Assembly (NCBI GenBank): GCA_964519885.1
Contig: CAZFLX010000017.1
Span: forward strand, 1 to 52,446
Reading direction: 5' to 3'
Length of the DNA stretch: 52,446 bases
From: GCA-002282575 sp964519885
Lineage (GTDB): Bacteria > Pseudomonadota > Gammaproteobacteria > Thiomicrospirales > Thiomicrospiraceae
Below, piece after piece: positions 24,928-33,718 of the stretch. The notes below the pieces were generated by a model, which saw nothing but the letters and a program-made list of their open reading frames with translations, was not told the DNA's origin and searched no databases. The translations under genes were made by a program, and so were the position numbers. Every line of letters begins with the position of its first letter. Position 1 is the first letter of the stretch.

Positions 24928-25117
24928 CTTGTTTCTCCTTTGGAAAGCCTAAAATCCAAATGGCGGTTGCTTGTAACCACAAAAAAGCGAGAACAGAAAG
25001 TGATGTTCCCCAGTAGTCAGCTAACTGCCATGCACTATAACCAAATACACCAAACTGCGCGAAAGCAATAACAGTTAGTGTATCTGAAGACTTTTTAATT
25101 TGCTCTTTATTGAGCAT
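24920..25117 (-). CDS. 65-residue two-span membrane protein
   Basis: The function is not recognised. A charged N-terminus (MLNKEQIKKSSD) precedes two hydrophobic helices (about 13-36 and 39-58, the latter LSVLAFLWLQATAIWILGF), and it ends PKEKQDA. Its ATG overlaps the last base of the metK stop (TAATG) and its 3' end overlaps the next small gene by eight bases. The pair sits between metK and metF in one transcript. Confidence 0.75.
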   Translation of the reverse strand: MLNKEQIKKSSDTLTVIAFAQFGVFGYSAWQLADYWGTSLSVLAFLWLQATAIWILGFPKEKQDA

Positions 25118-26280
25118 TATAGCCCAGCTTCAGCACGCAGTAAGGCGGCTTTGTCGGTTTTTTCCCAGGTAAAGTCGGGCAATTCACGACCAAAGTGACC
25201 ATAGCTGGCTGTTTGACGATAAATCGGGCGCAACAAGTCGAGCATTTCGATGATGCCACGTGGACGTAAATCGAAATGTTCGCGTACCAAGCGCTCAATC
25301 AAGGCTGTGTCCACTTTAGCTGTGCCAAAGGTTTCGATACTAATGGAAGTCGGTTGTGCCACACCAATGGCATAAGATACCTGAATTTCGCACTTGTCGG
25401 CTAAGCCCGCAGCGACAATGTTTTTGGCGACATAACGACCTGCATAAGCGGCAGAACGGTCAACTTTAGAAGGGTCTTTACCTGAGAAAGCGCCACCGCC
25501 ATGACGCGCCATACCACCATAACTATCGACGATAATTTTACGTCCTGTTAAGCCCGCATCACCCACGGGTCCGCCTATGACAAAACGACCAGTCGGGTTA
25601 ATATGGAATAGCGTGTCTTTGTGCAACCATTCGGCGGGAATGACCGGTTTAATGATGGTTTCCATCACCGCTTCACGCAGGTCTTTGGTGCTGATTTCTG
25701 GGTTATGTTGTGTCGATAACACCACTGCATCGACACCGACAGGCACGCCATTTTCGTAACGCAAGGTGACTTGGCTTTTCGCATCGGGGCGTAACCAGGG
25801 TAAAACGCCTTGTTTACGCATTTGCGCTTGCTGTTCAACCAAACGGTGGGCATAGTAAATCGGTGCGGGCATCAGGGTTTGTGTTTCATTGCTGGCATAA
25901 CCGAACATTAATCCTTGGTCGCCTGCGCCCATTTCCTTAGCCGCTTCGGGATCTTCATCGACACCCATGGCAATATCGACCGATTGCTTGCCAATGGCGG
26001 ATAAGACAGCACAGTCGTCGCCGTTAAAGCCATATTCGCCGCGATCATAGCCAATGTCTTTCACCACGGAGCGAACCAAGTCTTCAATATCTACCCAGGC
26101 GGAGGTGGTGATTTCACCGCCGACCAATACCATGCCGGTTTTGACGAAGGTTTCGCAGGCAACGCGTGCTTTAGGGTCTTGTGTCAAAATGGCATCTAAA
26201 ATGGCATCAGAAATTTGGTCGGCAATTTTATCTGGATGACCTTCTGAAACCGATTCTGAGGTAAAAATAAGGCTACTCAT
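25117..26280 (-). CDS. metK: S-adenosylmethionine synthetase
   Basis: MetK makes SAM from methionine and ATP. I choose the start at 26280 (MSSLIFTSESVSEGHPDK), giving 387 residues, because the family begins there and GGAG lies nine bases upstream. Motifs GHPDKIADQISDAI, GAGDQGLMFGYA, GGPVGDAGLTGRKIIVD and GGGAFSGKDPSKVDRS are all present. It heads a run with two small membrane proteins, metF and rsmE. Confidence 0.97.
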   Translation of the reverse strand: MSSLIFTSESVSEGHPDKIADQISDAILDAILTQDPKARVACETFVKTGMVLVGGEITTSAWVDIEDLVRSVVKDIGYDRGEYGFNGDDCAVLSAIGKQSVDIAMGVDEDPEAAKEMGAGDQGLMFGYASNETQTLMPAPIYYAHRLVEQQAQMRKQGVLPWLRPDAKSQVTLRYENGVPVGVDAVVLSTQHNPEISTKDLREAVMETIIKPVIPAEWLHKDTLFHINPTGRFVIGGPVGDAGLTGRKIIVDSYGGMARHGGGAFSGKDPSKVDRSAAYAGRYVAKNIVAAGLADKCEIQVSYAIGVAQPTSISIETFGTAKVDTALIERLVREHFDLRPRGIIEMLDLLRPIYRQTASYGHFGRELPDFTWEKTDKAALLRAEAGL

Positions 26281-26319
26281 GCAATGGGAACTCCGTAGGT
26301 AATTCAAGAATATCGGTGC

Positions 26320-26325
26320 ATTATA
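26320..26325 (-). promoter_or_regulatory. -10 element for metK
   Basis: The minus strand reads TATAAT here, about 40 bases before the metK start. The -35 is weak. No MetJ box or known SAM riboswitch fold is evident in the 104-base spacer. Confidence 0.4.
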
Positions 26326-26384
26326 AAGGAAAATAGGGCTTGATGCTGATTGTCAGTCATGGTCATGGCTAGGACAAAGCCCAT

Positions 26385-27035
26385 TTAATGACCAAACTCT
26401 AGCACCTTGCGTCCGGTTTCATCAAACAGGATCACCAGTTTGCGTTCTGGGTAAATCCAACGACGGACGCCATCATCGCCTAGTTTGTCCTGATTCGGTT
26501 GACCAAAACGTTGTATCAAGGTGGTTTCATCGATTTTAGGGTAGGGAATATAGGTTAAGTGACGAATCGGTAAGTTAATGGCGTCACTGAGGTCACTACC
26601 CGCTAGGGTGATTTCATGCGCACCCGAATCGGCACTTTTAACCCTTCCACCGCGACTGAACATGGCTTCTAATTGTTCGGCCGTGGTTTCTAGTGTGAGA
26701 ATTAACCGCCCGCGCAGACTGTAACCAATGTACATGTCTTCAAAGAATGTTTCAACACTGACTGGCTGATGGTTTTTATCACTGAAAAGAATTAACTTAG
26801 TTTCTTTGCCATATAGCGCCATCGCATCTTTGCTGGTGCTTTGACCGAGCGTTAAGCCCAACACGGTCAGTTGACCTTGAGCATTGACGCTGGCATTCCA
26901 AGGTAACGCAGAGGCATCTTGGTTGTTACTGGGCGGTGCAACAAAGAAATAACTGGCCAGCCAAATGATGCCAGCTAGCGCCAAAGTTAACCATCCCCAA
27001 AAAAACATCGGGCGTTTAGCCTGGGTTTCACTCAT
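26385..27035 (-). CDS. Membrane-anchored protein of unknown function
   Basis: The function is not recognised. The 216-residue protein has one N-terminal membrane anchor (about 11-31, FFWGWLTLALAGIIWLASYF) and a polar, probably periplasmic domain of about 180 residues. That domain has several beta-like segments, including VLGLTLGQSTSKDAMALYG and GVRRWIYPERKLVILFDE. The layout recalls SmpA/OmlA-like repeats (a glycine-x-T/S helix then strands), but the match is not good enough to name. Its start overlaps the stop of the upstream membrane gene by four bases. Confidence 0.75.
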   Translation of the reverse strand: MSETQAKRPMFFWGWLTLALAGIIWLASYFFVAPPSNNQDASALPWNASVNAQGQLTVLGLTLGQSTSKDAMALYGKETKLILFSDKNHQPVSVETFFEDMYIGYSLRGRLILTLETTAEQLEAMFSRGGRVKSADSGAHEITLAGSDLSDAINLPIRHLTYIPYPKIDETTLIQRFGQPNQDKLGDDGVRRWIYPERKLVILFDETGRKVLEFGH

Positions 27036-27577
27036 GCCTTAACGCTCGACGGGTCTTCTGTGGTGATGCTGGGATTAGAAGCCAACCAAGCTTCATTTGG
27101 CGGGAATGCAGATACCAGCTTATCGCCAATCATGCCACGTTGAGCATCAAAAATTGAGCCGCCTGATAAAACAAAGGTGGTTAAGACACCTAAGAAGACG
27201 GGAACTGCCCCCATACGCAGCGCGATGGTGGTGACGTTGTCACCCTTGAGTGGACTGAGCCCCACCATTAAATAACTAAAGACGCCAAGGGTAAAGCCGA
27301 CGGCATAAAAAATAAGCAGCATTTTTGAACGCTTGGTCATTAATTGCCAGTGAGCAGCGACAAACCAGTCATCTGCCTGTTGCTTTTGCTGTGCAACGCG
27401 CCACAGCATGGCCAAAATCACCATAGAGACCACGGGAATTAGCAAAATGGTCATTGCCGTGCCAATTTCTAAAATGATAAGGAAGGCGAATAGGTGCACA
27501 ATGATGAGGTTGAGAATAAACCAACTGTGCGGATAAGTCGCACTTCGACTGCTGCTGGCAGAAATTTGATATTGCAT
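27032..27577 (-). CDS. Four-span integral membrane protein of unknown function
   Basis: The function is not recognised. The 181-residue protein has about four hydrophobic helices (near 17-37, 42-60, 87-108 and 121-142) and polar ends. It forms a two-gene unit with the anchored protein downstream (ATGA overlap), so the two may act together. Confidence 0.72.
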   Translation of the reverse strand: MQYQISASSSRSATYPHSWFILNLIIVHLFAFLIILEIGTAMTILLIPVVSMVILAMLWRVAQQKQQADDWFVAAHWQLMTKRSKMLLIFYAVGFTLGVFSYLMVGLSPLKGDNVTTIALRMGAVPVFLGVLTTFVLSGGSIFDAQRGMIGDKLVSAFPPNEAWLASNPSITTEDPSSVKA

Positions 27578-27614
27578 AGTTACCCTAAAGCGCGTTGTGT
27601 TCGCTAACTGATTA

Positions 27615-29018
27615 TTAAGAACCTAAACCAACATTATAGCTTTGTAAGGCGAGTTGTTCAAAGTCGTGAGCAGGTAAAGGGCGACTAAACAAGTAACCTT
27701 GCAACAGATCACAGCCTTGCTGTTGCAGAAAACGACGTTGGTAGTCGTTTTCAACCCCTTCGGCAACTACAGATAGTTCTAGGCTTTTAGCCATGGCTAG
27801 AATGGCGGAGACAATTTTTTCATCTGCTTCTTTCGCTGCTTCGGTACCAATACGCATAATAAAATTGCGGTCGATTTTAATCGTATCGACGGGAAAGGCG
27901 TGTAAGTAGGCGAGGCTGGAGTAACCCGTGCCAAAGTCGTCTAAAGATAATTGAACCCCTAAGGCTTTGAGTTGCTTTAAGGTGTGGGTGGTATGCTGAA
28001 TATCGATCATTGCTAAGCTTTCAGTAATTTCAAGATCGATGGCGTTTGCGGGCAAGCAACCTAGCGAGAGGGCTTTTTTCACTTGCTCAACCAAGCGATT
28101 ATCGAGAAATTGACGTGCAGACAAATTAATGCTGATGTGAAAACGCGCGTGGTGTTGACGCCACTGACAGGCTTGACGACAAGCTTCCATTAGTACCCAG
28201 TAACCAATATCAACAATTAATCCTGTTTCTTCGGCGATGGGAATAAAACTTTCAGGATTGAGTTTTCCTAATAGAGGATGGTTCCATACCACTAGGGCTT
28301 CAGCGCCATCGAGCTCTCCCGTCTGTGCGTCAATCTTAGCTTGATAAACCACTTGAAGTTGTTGGTTCTCAATAGCGGAGCGCAGGTCTTGCTCGAGCGC
28401 CAAACGCTTTTTAACCGATTGCGTCATGCTGGCACGGTAAAATTGAAATTGATTGCCACCAGCTTGCTTGGCCTGCCATCTGGCTTGATTGGCGTGTGTT
28501 AGCAAGGTTTCGACGTCTTGCGCATCTTGAGGGGCGAGGGCGATGCCTGTGGATAAAGAAACAAATATCGACTGCTGACCGAGTTGGAAGGGAGCGTTTA
28601 ATAATCGATAATAGCGTTGAGCAATAATTTCTATGTCGTCTTGTTGGCTCATGGCGACCAAGAGTGCAAACTCATCCGAACCAAAGCGGGCAATAATGTC
28701 ACCATTTCGTGCAATCTGCTTGAGTCTTTCTGCCAATTGTTTCAGCAAGGCATCTCCACCCGCGGAACCGAAAGATTCATTTACATGCTTAAATCTATCG
28801 ATATCAATACTGAAAATCGCCAGTAGTTGTTGAGATTGTTGCTGGTTGAGTTGATCCATCCATTGATGCAGACTTTCCATAAAGAAGTGACGGTTTGACA
28901 AGCCTGTGAGTGAGTCGTGCAGACTTAAATAGGCGAGCTGTTGTTGGTAGTCTTTTGAGTTGGAATTTGGCATAGGGATTAAGCTCTTGCTGTCTGGCTT
29001 AATTATAGACTGAATCAT
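27615..29018 (-). CDS. GGDEF-EAL cyclic-di-GMP signalling protein
   Basis: The 467-residue cytoplasmic protein has no sensor domain. The GGDEF domain (about 28-190) carries the variant signature GSDEF in ARFGSDEFALLV, so cyclase activity is doubtful. The EAL domain (about 205-450) appears intact: EALVVW, the Asn in INLSARQF, LEITES, DDFGTGYSSL, IKIDRNFI and VAEGVEN. It is therefore most likely a phosphodiesterase that breaks down c-di-GMP, with the GGDEF part perhaps binding GTP. It stands alone behind the typA terminator. Confidence 0.93.
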   Translation of the reverse strand: MIQSIIKPDSKSLIPMPNSNSKDYQQQLAYLSLHDSLTGLSNRHFFMESLHQWMDQLNQQQSQQLLAIFSIDIDRFKHVNESFGSAGGDALLKQLAERLKQIARNGDIIARFGSDEFALLVAMSQQDDIEIIAQRYYRLLNAPFQLGQQSIFVSLSTGIALAPQDAQDVETLLTHANQARWQAKQAGGNQFQFYRASMTQSVKKRLALEQDLRSAIENQQLQVVYQAKIDAQTGELDGAEALVVWNHPLLGKLNPESFIPIAEETGLIVDIGYWVLMEACRQACQWRQHHARFHISINLSARQFLDNRLVEQVKKALSLGCLPANAIDLEITESLAMIDIQHTTHTLKQLKALGVQLSLDDFGTGYSSLAYLHAFPVDTIKIDRNFIMRIGTEAAKEADEKIVSAILAMAKSLELSVVAEGVENDYQRRFLQQQGCDLLQGYLFSRPLPAHDFEQLALQSYNVGLGS

Positions 29019-29041
29019 AGTGTGAGTACGAATAATTCGAT

Positions 29042-29074
29042 AAAAAAATACCCAGCGGTAGCTGGGTATTTTTT
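29042..29074 (-). terminator. Intrinsic terminator downstream of typA
   Basis: A strong hairpin (TACCCAGC with GCTGGGTA, loop of four) is flanked by runs of A and T on both sides, so it reads as a terminator on either strand. On the minus strand it follows the typA stop by about 20 bases. Confidence 0.9.
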
Positions 29075-29095
29075 GTCTTCATGCATGAAGCAAGA

Positions 29096-30934
29096 TTAGT
29101 CTTTACGACCAAAACGCTTACGATCCAATTCAGTGAGGTATTTCTTACGGATGCGTACACTTTTTGGTGTCACTTCGACCAATTCGTCATCATCGATAAA
29201 CTCAAGGGCTTGTTCCAACGTCATACGAATCGGTGGCGTGAGTACCACGTTTTCGTCTGTACCTGAAGCACGCATATTGGTTAGTTTTTTACCTTTTAAT
29301 GGGTTAACGACCAAATCGTTATCACGACTGTGAATACCAATAATTAAGCCTTCGTAAACTTCGTCACCGTGACCAATCATCAAACGACCACGTTCTTGTA
29401 AGTTGTCTAATGAGTAAGCCAGAGCTTTACCGGTATCCATGGAAATGAGCACGCCATTATGACGCTGACCCATGGTGCCGGGAATACGTGGACCATAATG
29501 AGAGAAAGTCGAGTAAAGCAAGCCAGAACCCTGCGTTAAGGTTAAGAACTCGCCACGGAAACCAATTAAGCCACGAGAAGGAATGACGAAGTCTAAACGC
29601 ACACGACCATGACCGTCTTGAATCATGTCTTTCATTTCTGCTTTACGTTTACCCAACTGCTCCATAACCGAACCTTGGTGAATTTCTTCGACGTCAATGG
29701 TCAGTGTCTCGTAAGGTTCTTGGATTTCACCGTCGATTTCTTTGAAAATAACTTCAGGACGAGATACACCCAACTCAAAGCCTTCACGACGCATGTTTTC
29801 AATTAAGACCGACAAATGCAGTTCGCCACGACCTGAAACACGGAATTTTTCCGCATCATCAGTGTCTTCAACACGTAGTGCAACGTTGGTCATTAATTCT
29901 TTGTTTAAGCGATCACGAATTTGACGGCTGGTGAGCAGTTTGCCTTCTTTACCGACAAATGGGCTGGTATTGACTTGGAAAGTCATCGATACCGTTGGCT
30001 CTTCCACGCTTAATGCCGGAATGGCTTCAACACAGCTAGGATCACAAATGGTGTCAGAAATGAACAGTGGATCAATACCCGTGAAAGAAATAATTTCACC
30101 AGCTTGTGCATCGGCAACCGCTTCGCGGTCGAGACCGTTTGAACGTAAAATTTCTAAAATACGGGCATTGCGTTTCGCACCAGTGCGATCAATAACCGTC
30201 ACTTGGGTATTGGTTTTGATGGTGCCACGTTGAATACGACCCGTGCCGATAATGCCTTTGTAAGTATCATAATCTAGCTGGGTAACTTGCATTTGGAAGG
30301 GGGCGTCCATGTCCACGGCAGGGTGTGCCACTTTGTCGATAACCGTTTGGAATAAAGGTGTCATATCACCAGAGCGGACAGTTTCTTCCATGCCAGCAAA
30401 GCCGTTTAAGCCAGACGCATAAACCACGGTGAAGTCTAACTGTTCATCGGTTGCACCCAAGCGCACGAACAGGTCAAAGGTTTCATCTAATGCTGCAGCG
30501 GTACGTGCTTGTGGGCGGTCAACTTTATTGACGACAACGATAGGTTTCAATCCTAATGCCAGTGCTTTTTGTGTTACAAAACGCGTTTGTGGCATAGGTC
30601 CTTCAACCGAATCAACCAACAGCAACACTGAGTCTACCATCGACAGCACACGTTCTACTTCACCGCCGAAGTCGGCATGGCCTGGGGTGTCGACGATGTT
30701 GATGCGGTATTCTTGACCGTCACGCGTGTCGGTGTAGTTGATGGCGGTGTTTTTCGCCAAAATGGTAATGCCACGTTCTTTTTCAATGTCCCCAGAGTCC
30801 ATGACGCGCTCGCCCGTATCTTTACGAGCGTCGAGAGTGCCAGATTGGCGAAGCAGTTGGTCAACCAGTGTGGTTTTGCCGTGGTCAACGTGGGCGATGA
30901 TGGCGATATTGCGGATGCGATCGATAGGCGTCAT
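29096..30934 (-). CDS. typA: Ribosome-associated translational GTPase TypA/BipA
   Basis: TypA/BipA is a translation-factor GTPase that helps 50S subunit assembly, chiefly at low temperature and under stress. The start at 30934 (MTPIDRIRNIAIIAHVDHG) gives 612 residues and fits the family better than an upstream ATG. G motifs are AHVDHGKTT, DTPGHADFGGEV and NKVDRPQAR. The C-terminal region has the family segment RASGTDENVVLTPP. Monocistronic. Confidence 0.97.
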   Translation of the reverse strand: MTPIDRIRNIAIIAHVDHGKTTLVDQLLRQSGTLDARKDTGERVMDSGDIEKERGITILAKNTAINYTDTRDGQEYRINIVDTPGHADFGGEVERVLSMVDSVLLLVDSVEGPMPQTRFVTQKALALGLKPIVVVNKVDRPQARTAAALDETFDLFVRLGATDEQLDFTVVYASGLNGFAGMEETVRSGDMTPLFQTVIDKVAHPAVDMDAPFQMQVTQLDYDTYKGIIGTGRIQRGTIKTNTQVTVIDRTGAKRNARILEILRSNGLDREAVADAQAGEIISFTGIDPLFISDTICDPSCVEAIPALSVEEPTVSMTFQVNTSPFVGKEGKLLTSRQIRDRLNKELMTNVALRVEDTDDAEKFRVSGRGELHLSVLIENMRREGFELGVSRPEVIFKEIDGEIQEPYETLTIDVEEIHQGSVMEQLGKRKAEMKDMIQDGHGRVRLDFVIPSRGLIGFRGEFLTLTQGSGLLYSTFSHYGPRIPGTMGQRHNGVLISMDTGKALAYSLDNLQERGRLMIGHGDEVYEGLIIGIHSRDNDLVVNPLKGKKLTNMRASGTDENVVLTPPIRMTLEQALEFIDDDELVEVTPKSVRIRKKYLTELDRKRFGRKD

Positions 30935-30973
30935 GGTGTAGGACTCAAATAATTCAATAAAACAAAGCCCTAC

Positions 30974-30979
30974 ATTATA
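30974..30979 (-). promoter_or_regulatory. -10 element for typA
   Basis: TATAAT on the minus strand, 39 bases before the typA start. Only a weak -35 is seen upstream. Confidence 0.4.
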
Positions 30980-31075
30980 CGCCAATAACTGGGGCTAGGT
31001 TGAACTTTTGATGAAGATTTGAATATTAGGCATCAAACTCAACTCATTTTAAGGTTGTTTAGCTAGTGTGCCTGC

Positions 31076-31969
31076 TTATTGCTTTTGCGGCTTCTCTAAA
31101 TTAAAGCGGTTATGCGCCCACAAATATTGTGCTGGTGCTTTGGCAATATCGGCTTCTAACAATTGCATCAGGCGAGTCAGTGCGACTGTGTCATCGTCAC
31201 CAGGAAAGTCGACAAGGGGCGGTAATACTTCTATTTCAAAGCGACCTTGGCGATTCAGTCGACAAAATAGCGGGATAAGTTGTGCGTTGGTTAGGCGAGC
31301 AATACGCGCAATTGAGGGATGAGTTAGGGTGTCGTGTCCAAAAAAAGGGACGATAATGCCGTCACCACGGTTGCGTTGGTCGGGTGATAACCAGACCAAT
31401 TGACCTTGGTGCAAACTGGATAAAATGACTTTAATTTGACGATTAGAGATAGCGCCTGCGGTATGACGCGAGCGATTGCGAGCCATAAACCATTCCAATA
31501 GGGCGTTTTCGTGGGGACGATAGACGGGATGAATGGGGGCGAGTTGTCCTGCCAGTAAGCCCATTGCTTCCATGTGAACGGTGTGAAAGACACACACAAT
31601 CGTCCCTTTGCCACGGGTTGTGGCTTGTTGCAGATGTTCCGCTCCCGTCATATCACAACGACTCGTAAGGGCATCGGCGCGTCCAAACCACACTACCAAC
31701 ATTTCCATTAAGCCCATGCCGAGTTGAGCAAAATGTTCTTTCACCAATATTTGTTGCTGATGAGCGTTTTTCTTTGGAAAGCAGAGGGCAATATTGCGTT
31801 CGGTGTAATAGCGTCGGGTGTGGGCTAGTTTGAAAAACAGCCAGCCTAAGCCACGTCCCAAACGCCATAACCAAGTTAAGGGTAGTTGTGCCACTAGCCA
31901 AGCCAAGGCTAAACCTAACCATAATAGCCAATAACGCGGATGCCACAAAGCCAAAGGCGCTAGTGTCAT
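31076..31969 (-). CDS. LpxL/HtrB-family lipid A acyltransferase
   Basis: Enzymes of this family add secondary acyl chains to Kdo-lipid IVA on the inner leaflet. The 297-residue protein has an N-terminal membrane anchor (LLWLGLALAWLVAQLPLTWL) and the catalytic H-x4-E motif in VFHTVHMEAMGLL. Further conserved parts are VYRPHENALLEWF, SPDQRNRGDGIIVPFFGH and QYLWAHNRFN. Whether it acts as LpxL, LpxM or LpxP cannot be told. It is the last gene of the run that begins with the DUF1640-like gene, 10 bases after msbA. Confidence 0.92.
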   Translation of the reverse strand: MTLAPLALWHPRYWLLWLGLALAWLVAQLPLTWLWRLGRGLGWLFFKLAHTRRYYTERNIALCFPKKNAHQQQILVKEHFAQLGMGLMEMLVVWFGRADALTSRCDMTGAEHLQQATTRGKGTIVCVFHTVHMEAMGLLAGQLAPIHPVYRPHENALLEWFMARNRSRHTAGAISNRQIKVILSSLHQGQLVWLSPDQRNRGDGIIVPFFGHDTLTHPSIARIARLTNAQLIPLFCRLNRQGRFEIEVLPPLVDFPGDDDTVALTRLMQLLEADIAKAPAQYLWAHNRFNLEKPQKQ

Positions 31970-31979
31970 TTCATGTTGC

Positions 31980-33716
31980 TCATTTTAGTTCGCTGTGGGC
32001 AACCAAATTGGCGTAACTGCCCCCTTGCGCTAAAAGTTGATGATGGCTACCTTGTTCACGCAATTCGCCTTTTTCCAACAACACAATCAGGTCGCTGTGT
32101 TGCACCGTCGATAAGCGATGGGCGATGATGATGAGGGTTTTTTGACCGTGCAGTTCACGCAAGGCTTGATTAATTAATTGTTCCGACTCAGTATCTAGTG
32201 CTGAGGTGGCTTCATCTAAAATCAGGATGGGCGCATTTTTGTAAAAGGCACGCGCTAGGGCCAGTCGTTGACGCTGACCACCTGACAGTCGAGTGCCATC
32301 TTCACCGACTGGAGTATCTAAACCTTCGGGCAGTTGACGAATAAACTCCCAAGCATGAGCAGCACGCGCCGCAGCTTCGATGGCGGGACGGTTGTATTCT
32401 GTCACCAGTTCGCCATAAGCGATATTGGCAGCAATACTGTCATCGAACAACACAATATGTTGACTGACCAAGGCAATTTGCTCGCGCCAGTTAGCGAGAG
32501 TGAGTTGGTGAATAGGTGTGTCACCATAGACAATTTGTCCCGATGTGGGTTCGTTAAAACGACTAAGTAGACTAATGAGGGTGCTTTTGCCACTGCCAGA
32601 AGCACCTACCAATGCTAAGGTTTTGCCAGCAGGGATGGTTAAATCGAGTGACTGAATGGCAGGGCTGTTTTGTTCAGGATAGCTAAAGCTAAGTGCTTGT
32701 AATTGTATATCGGCAGGCGCTGACTGGTTTAGTCTCTGTGTTCCTAAGTCTGGCTCATTCACTTCATCTAACAAGGCGAAAATGGTGGTGGCGGCTGCCA
32801 GTCCTTTTTGTAAGGGTTCATTAATGCCCGTTAAGCGTCGAATTGGTTCAAAGAGCATGCTCATGCCAGTAATAAAGGCAATCAGTTGACCTGGTGTGAG
32901 CAGTTCTTGTTCGGAAAGATGGGTGGCGACAAAAATAACACAGGCTACCGCAACTGCCGCAATCACTTGTACTAAAGGCACATTGGCACTGGCGACTTTG
33001 ACAATGCTCATGGTTTGTTGACGCAGTTGGTCAACGGCACGATTAAAGCGTGCTTGCTCATGCGCTTGACCCGCATAAATACTGATTTCTTTGCGTCCAC
33101 TGAGGGCTTCATCGAGAATTTGCGTCACACGTCCCATACTGGCTTGTACTTCGCTACTGGAGGTACGCATCAGTCCACTGGCTTTACGAATAATCCAAGA
33201 AGCAATGGGTGCAATGGCAATAATAAACAGCGTTAATTGCCAGCTTGTGTAAAGTAAAAAGCCAACCAGCCCCAAAATAATCAGCGTGTCACGAATGATG
33301 ACAATCCACACTTCGGAGAGCGCGGTGGCGACTTGAGTGACATCAAAGGTCACGCGCGAAAGTAGATTACTGCTCCCCATCTGTTGTTGCCTGTCGATGG
33401 GTAAGGTCATCATTTTGGCAAACATGGCACTGCGTAAATCAGCCATCGTGCGTTGCGCCACGCCTTGACTGACCACGCTGGCGACATATTCTGCCAGACC
33501 TTTCAGTACAAAGACGCCGAGCAGCGCTAAAGGCACCCACATCATCGCTTGTTTGTCTTTCGCAATTAGGCTGTCATCGACCAAGGGCTGCATCAGTGCG
33601 GGCAGCATTGGCTCTAGCGCTGCAATCACGCCCATGGCGACTAAAGCAATAGCTACCAGTCGCCAATGCGGGCGCAGGTAGGTGAGTAGACGACGGTAGA
33701 GTTGACTGCTGGTCAT
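31980..33716 (-). CDS. msbA: Lipid A export ABC transporter, ATP-binding/permease protein
   Basis: MsbA flips lipid A-core across the inner membrane. The 578-residue half-transporter has a six-helix membrane domain (about 1-310) and one nucleotide-binding domain with Walker A GASGSGKST, Q-loop SQHIVLFDDS, signature LSGGQRQR, Walker B ILILDEATSALD and H-loop IIAHRLST. The lipid A acyltransferase downstream supports MsbA over other exporters. It starts two bases after the phosphatase gene. Confidence 0.93.
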   Translation of the reverse strand: MTSSQLYRRLLTYLRPHWRLVAIALVAMGVIAALEPMLPALMQPLVDDSLIAKDKQAMMWVPLALLGVFVLKGLAEYVASVVSQGVAQRTMADLRSAMFAKMMTLPIDRQQQMGSSNLLSRVTFDVTQVATALSEVWIVIIRDTLIILGLVGFLLYTSWQLTLFIIAIAPIASWIIRKASGLMRTSSSEVQASMGRVTQILDEALSGRKEISIYAGQAHEQARFNRAVDQLRQQTMSIVKVASANVPLVQVIAAVAVACVIFVATHLSEQELLTPGQLIAFITGMSMLFEPIRRLTGINEPLQKGLAAATTIFALLDEVNEPDLGTQRLNQSAPADIQLQALSFSYPEQNSPAIQSLDLTIPAGKTLALVGASGSGKSTLISLLSRFNEPTSGQIVYGDTPIHQLTLANWREQIALVSQHIVLFDDSIAANIAYGELVTEYNRPAIEAAARAAHAWEFIRQLPEGLDTPVGEDGTRLSGGQRQRLALARAFYKNAPILILDEATSALDTESEQLINQALRELHGQKTLIIIAHRLSTVQHSDLIVLLEKGELREQGSHHQLLAQGGSYANLVAHSELK

Positions 33717-33718
33717 AC

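Noticed and set aside
26281..26384. SAM riboswitch or MetJ operator upstream of metK
   Set aside because: No riboswitch core and no tandem MetJ-like boxes could be found in this short spacer.
29931..30716. Long plus-strand frames opposite typA
   Set aside because: The conserved GTPase on the minus strand accounts for the sequence; the opposite frames have Ser/Arg-rich, non-protein-like composition.
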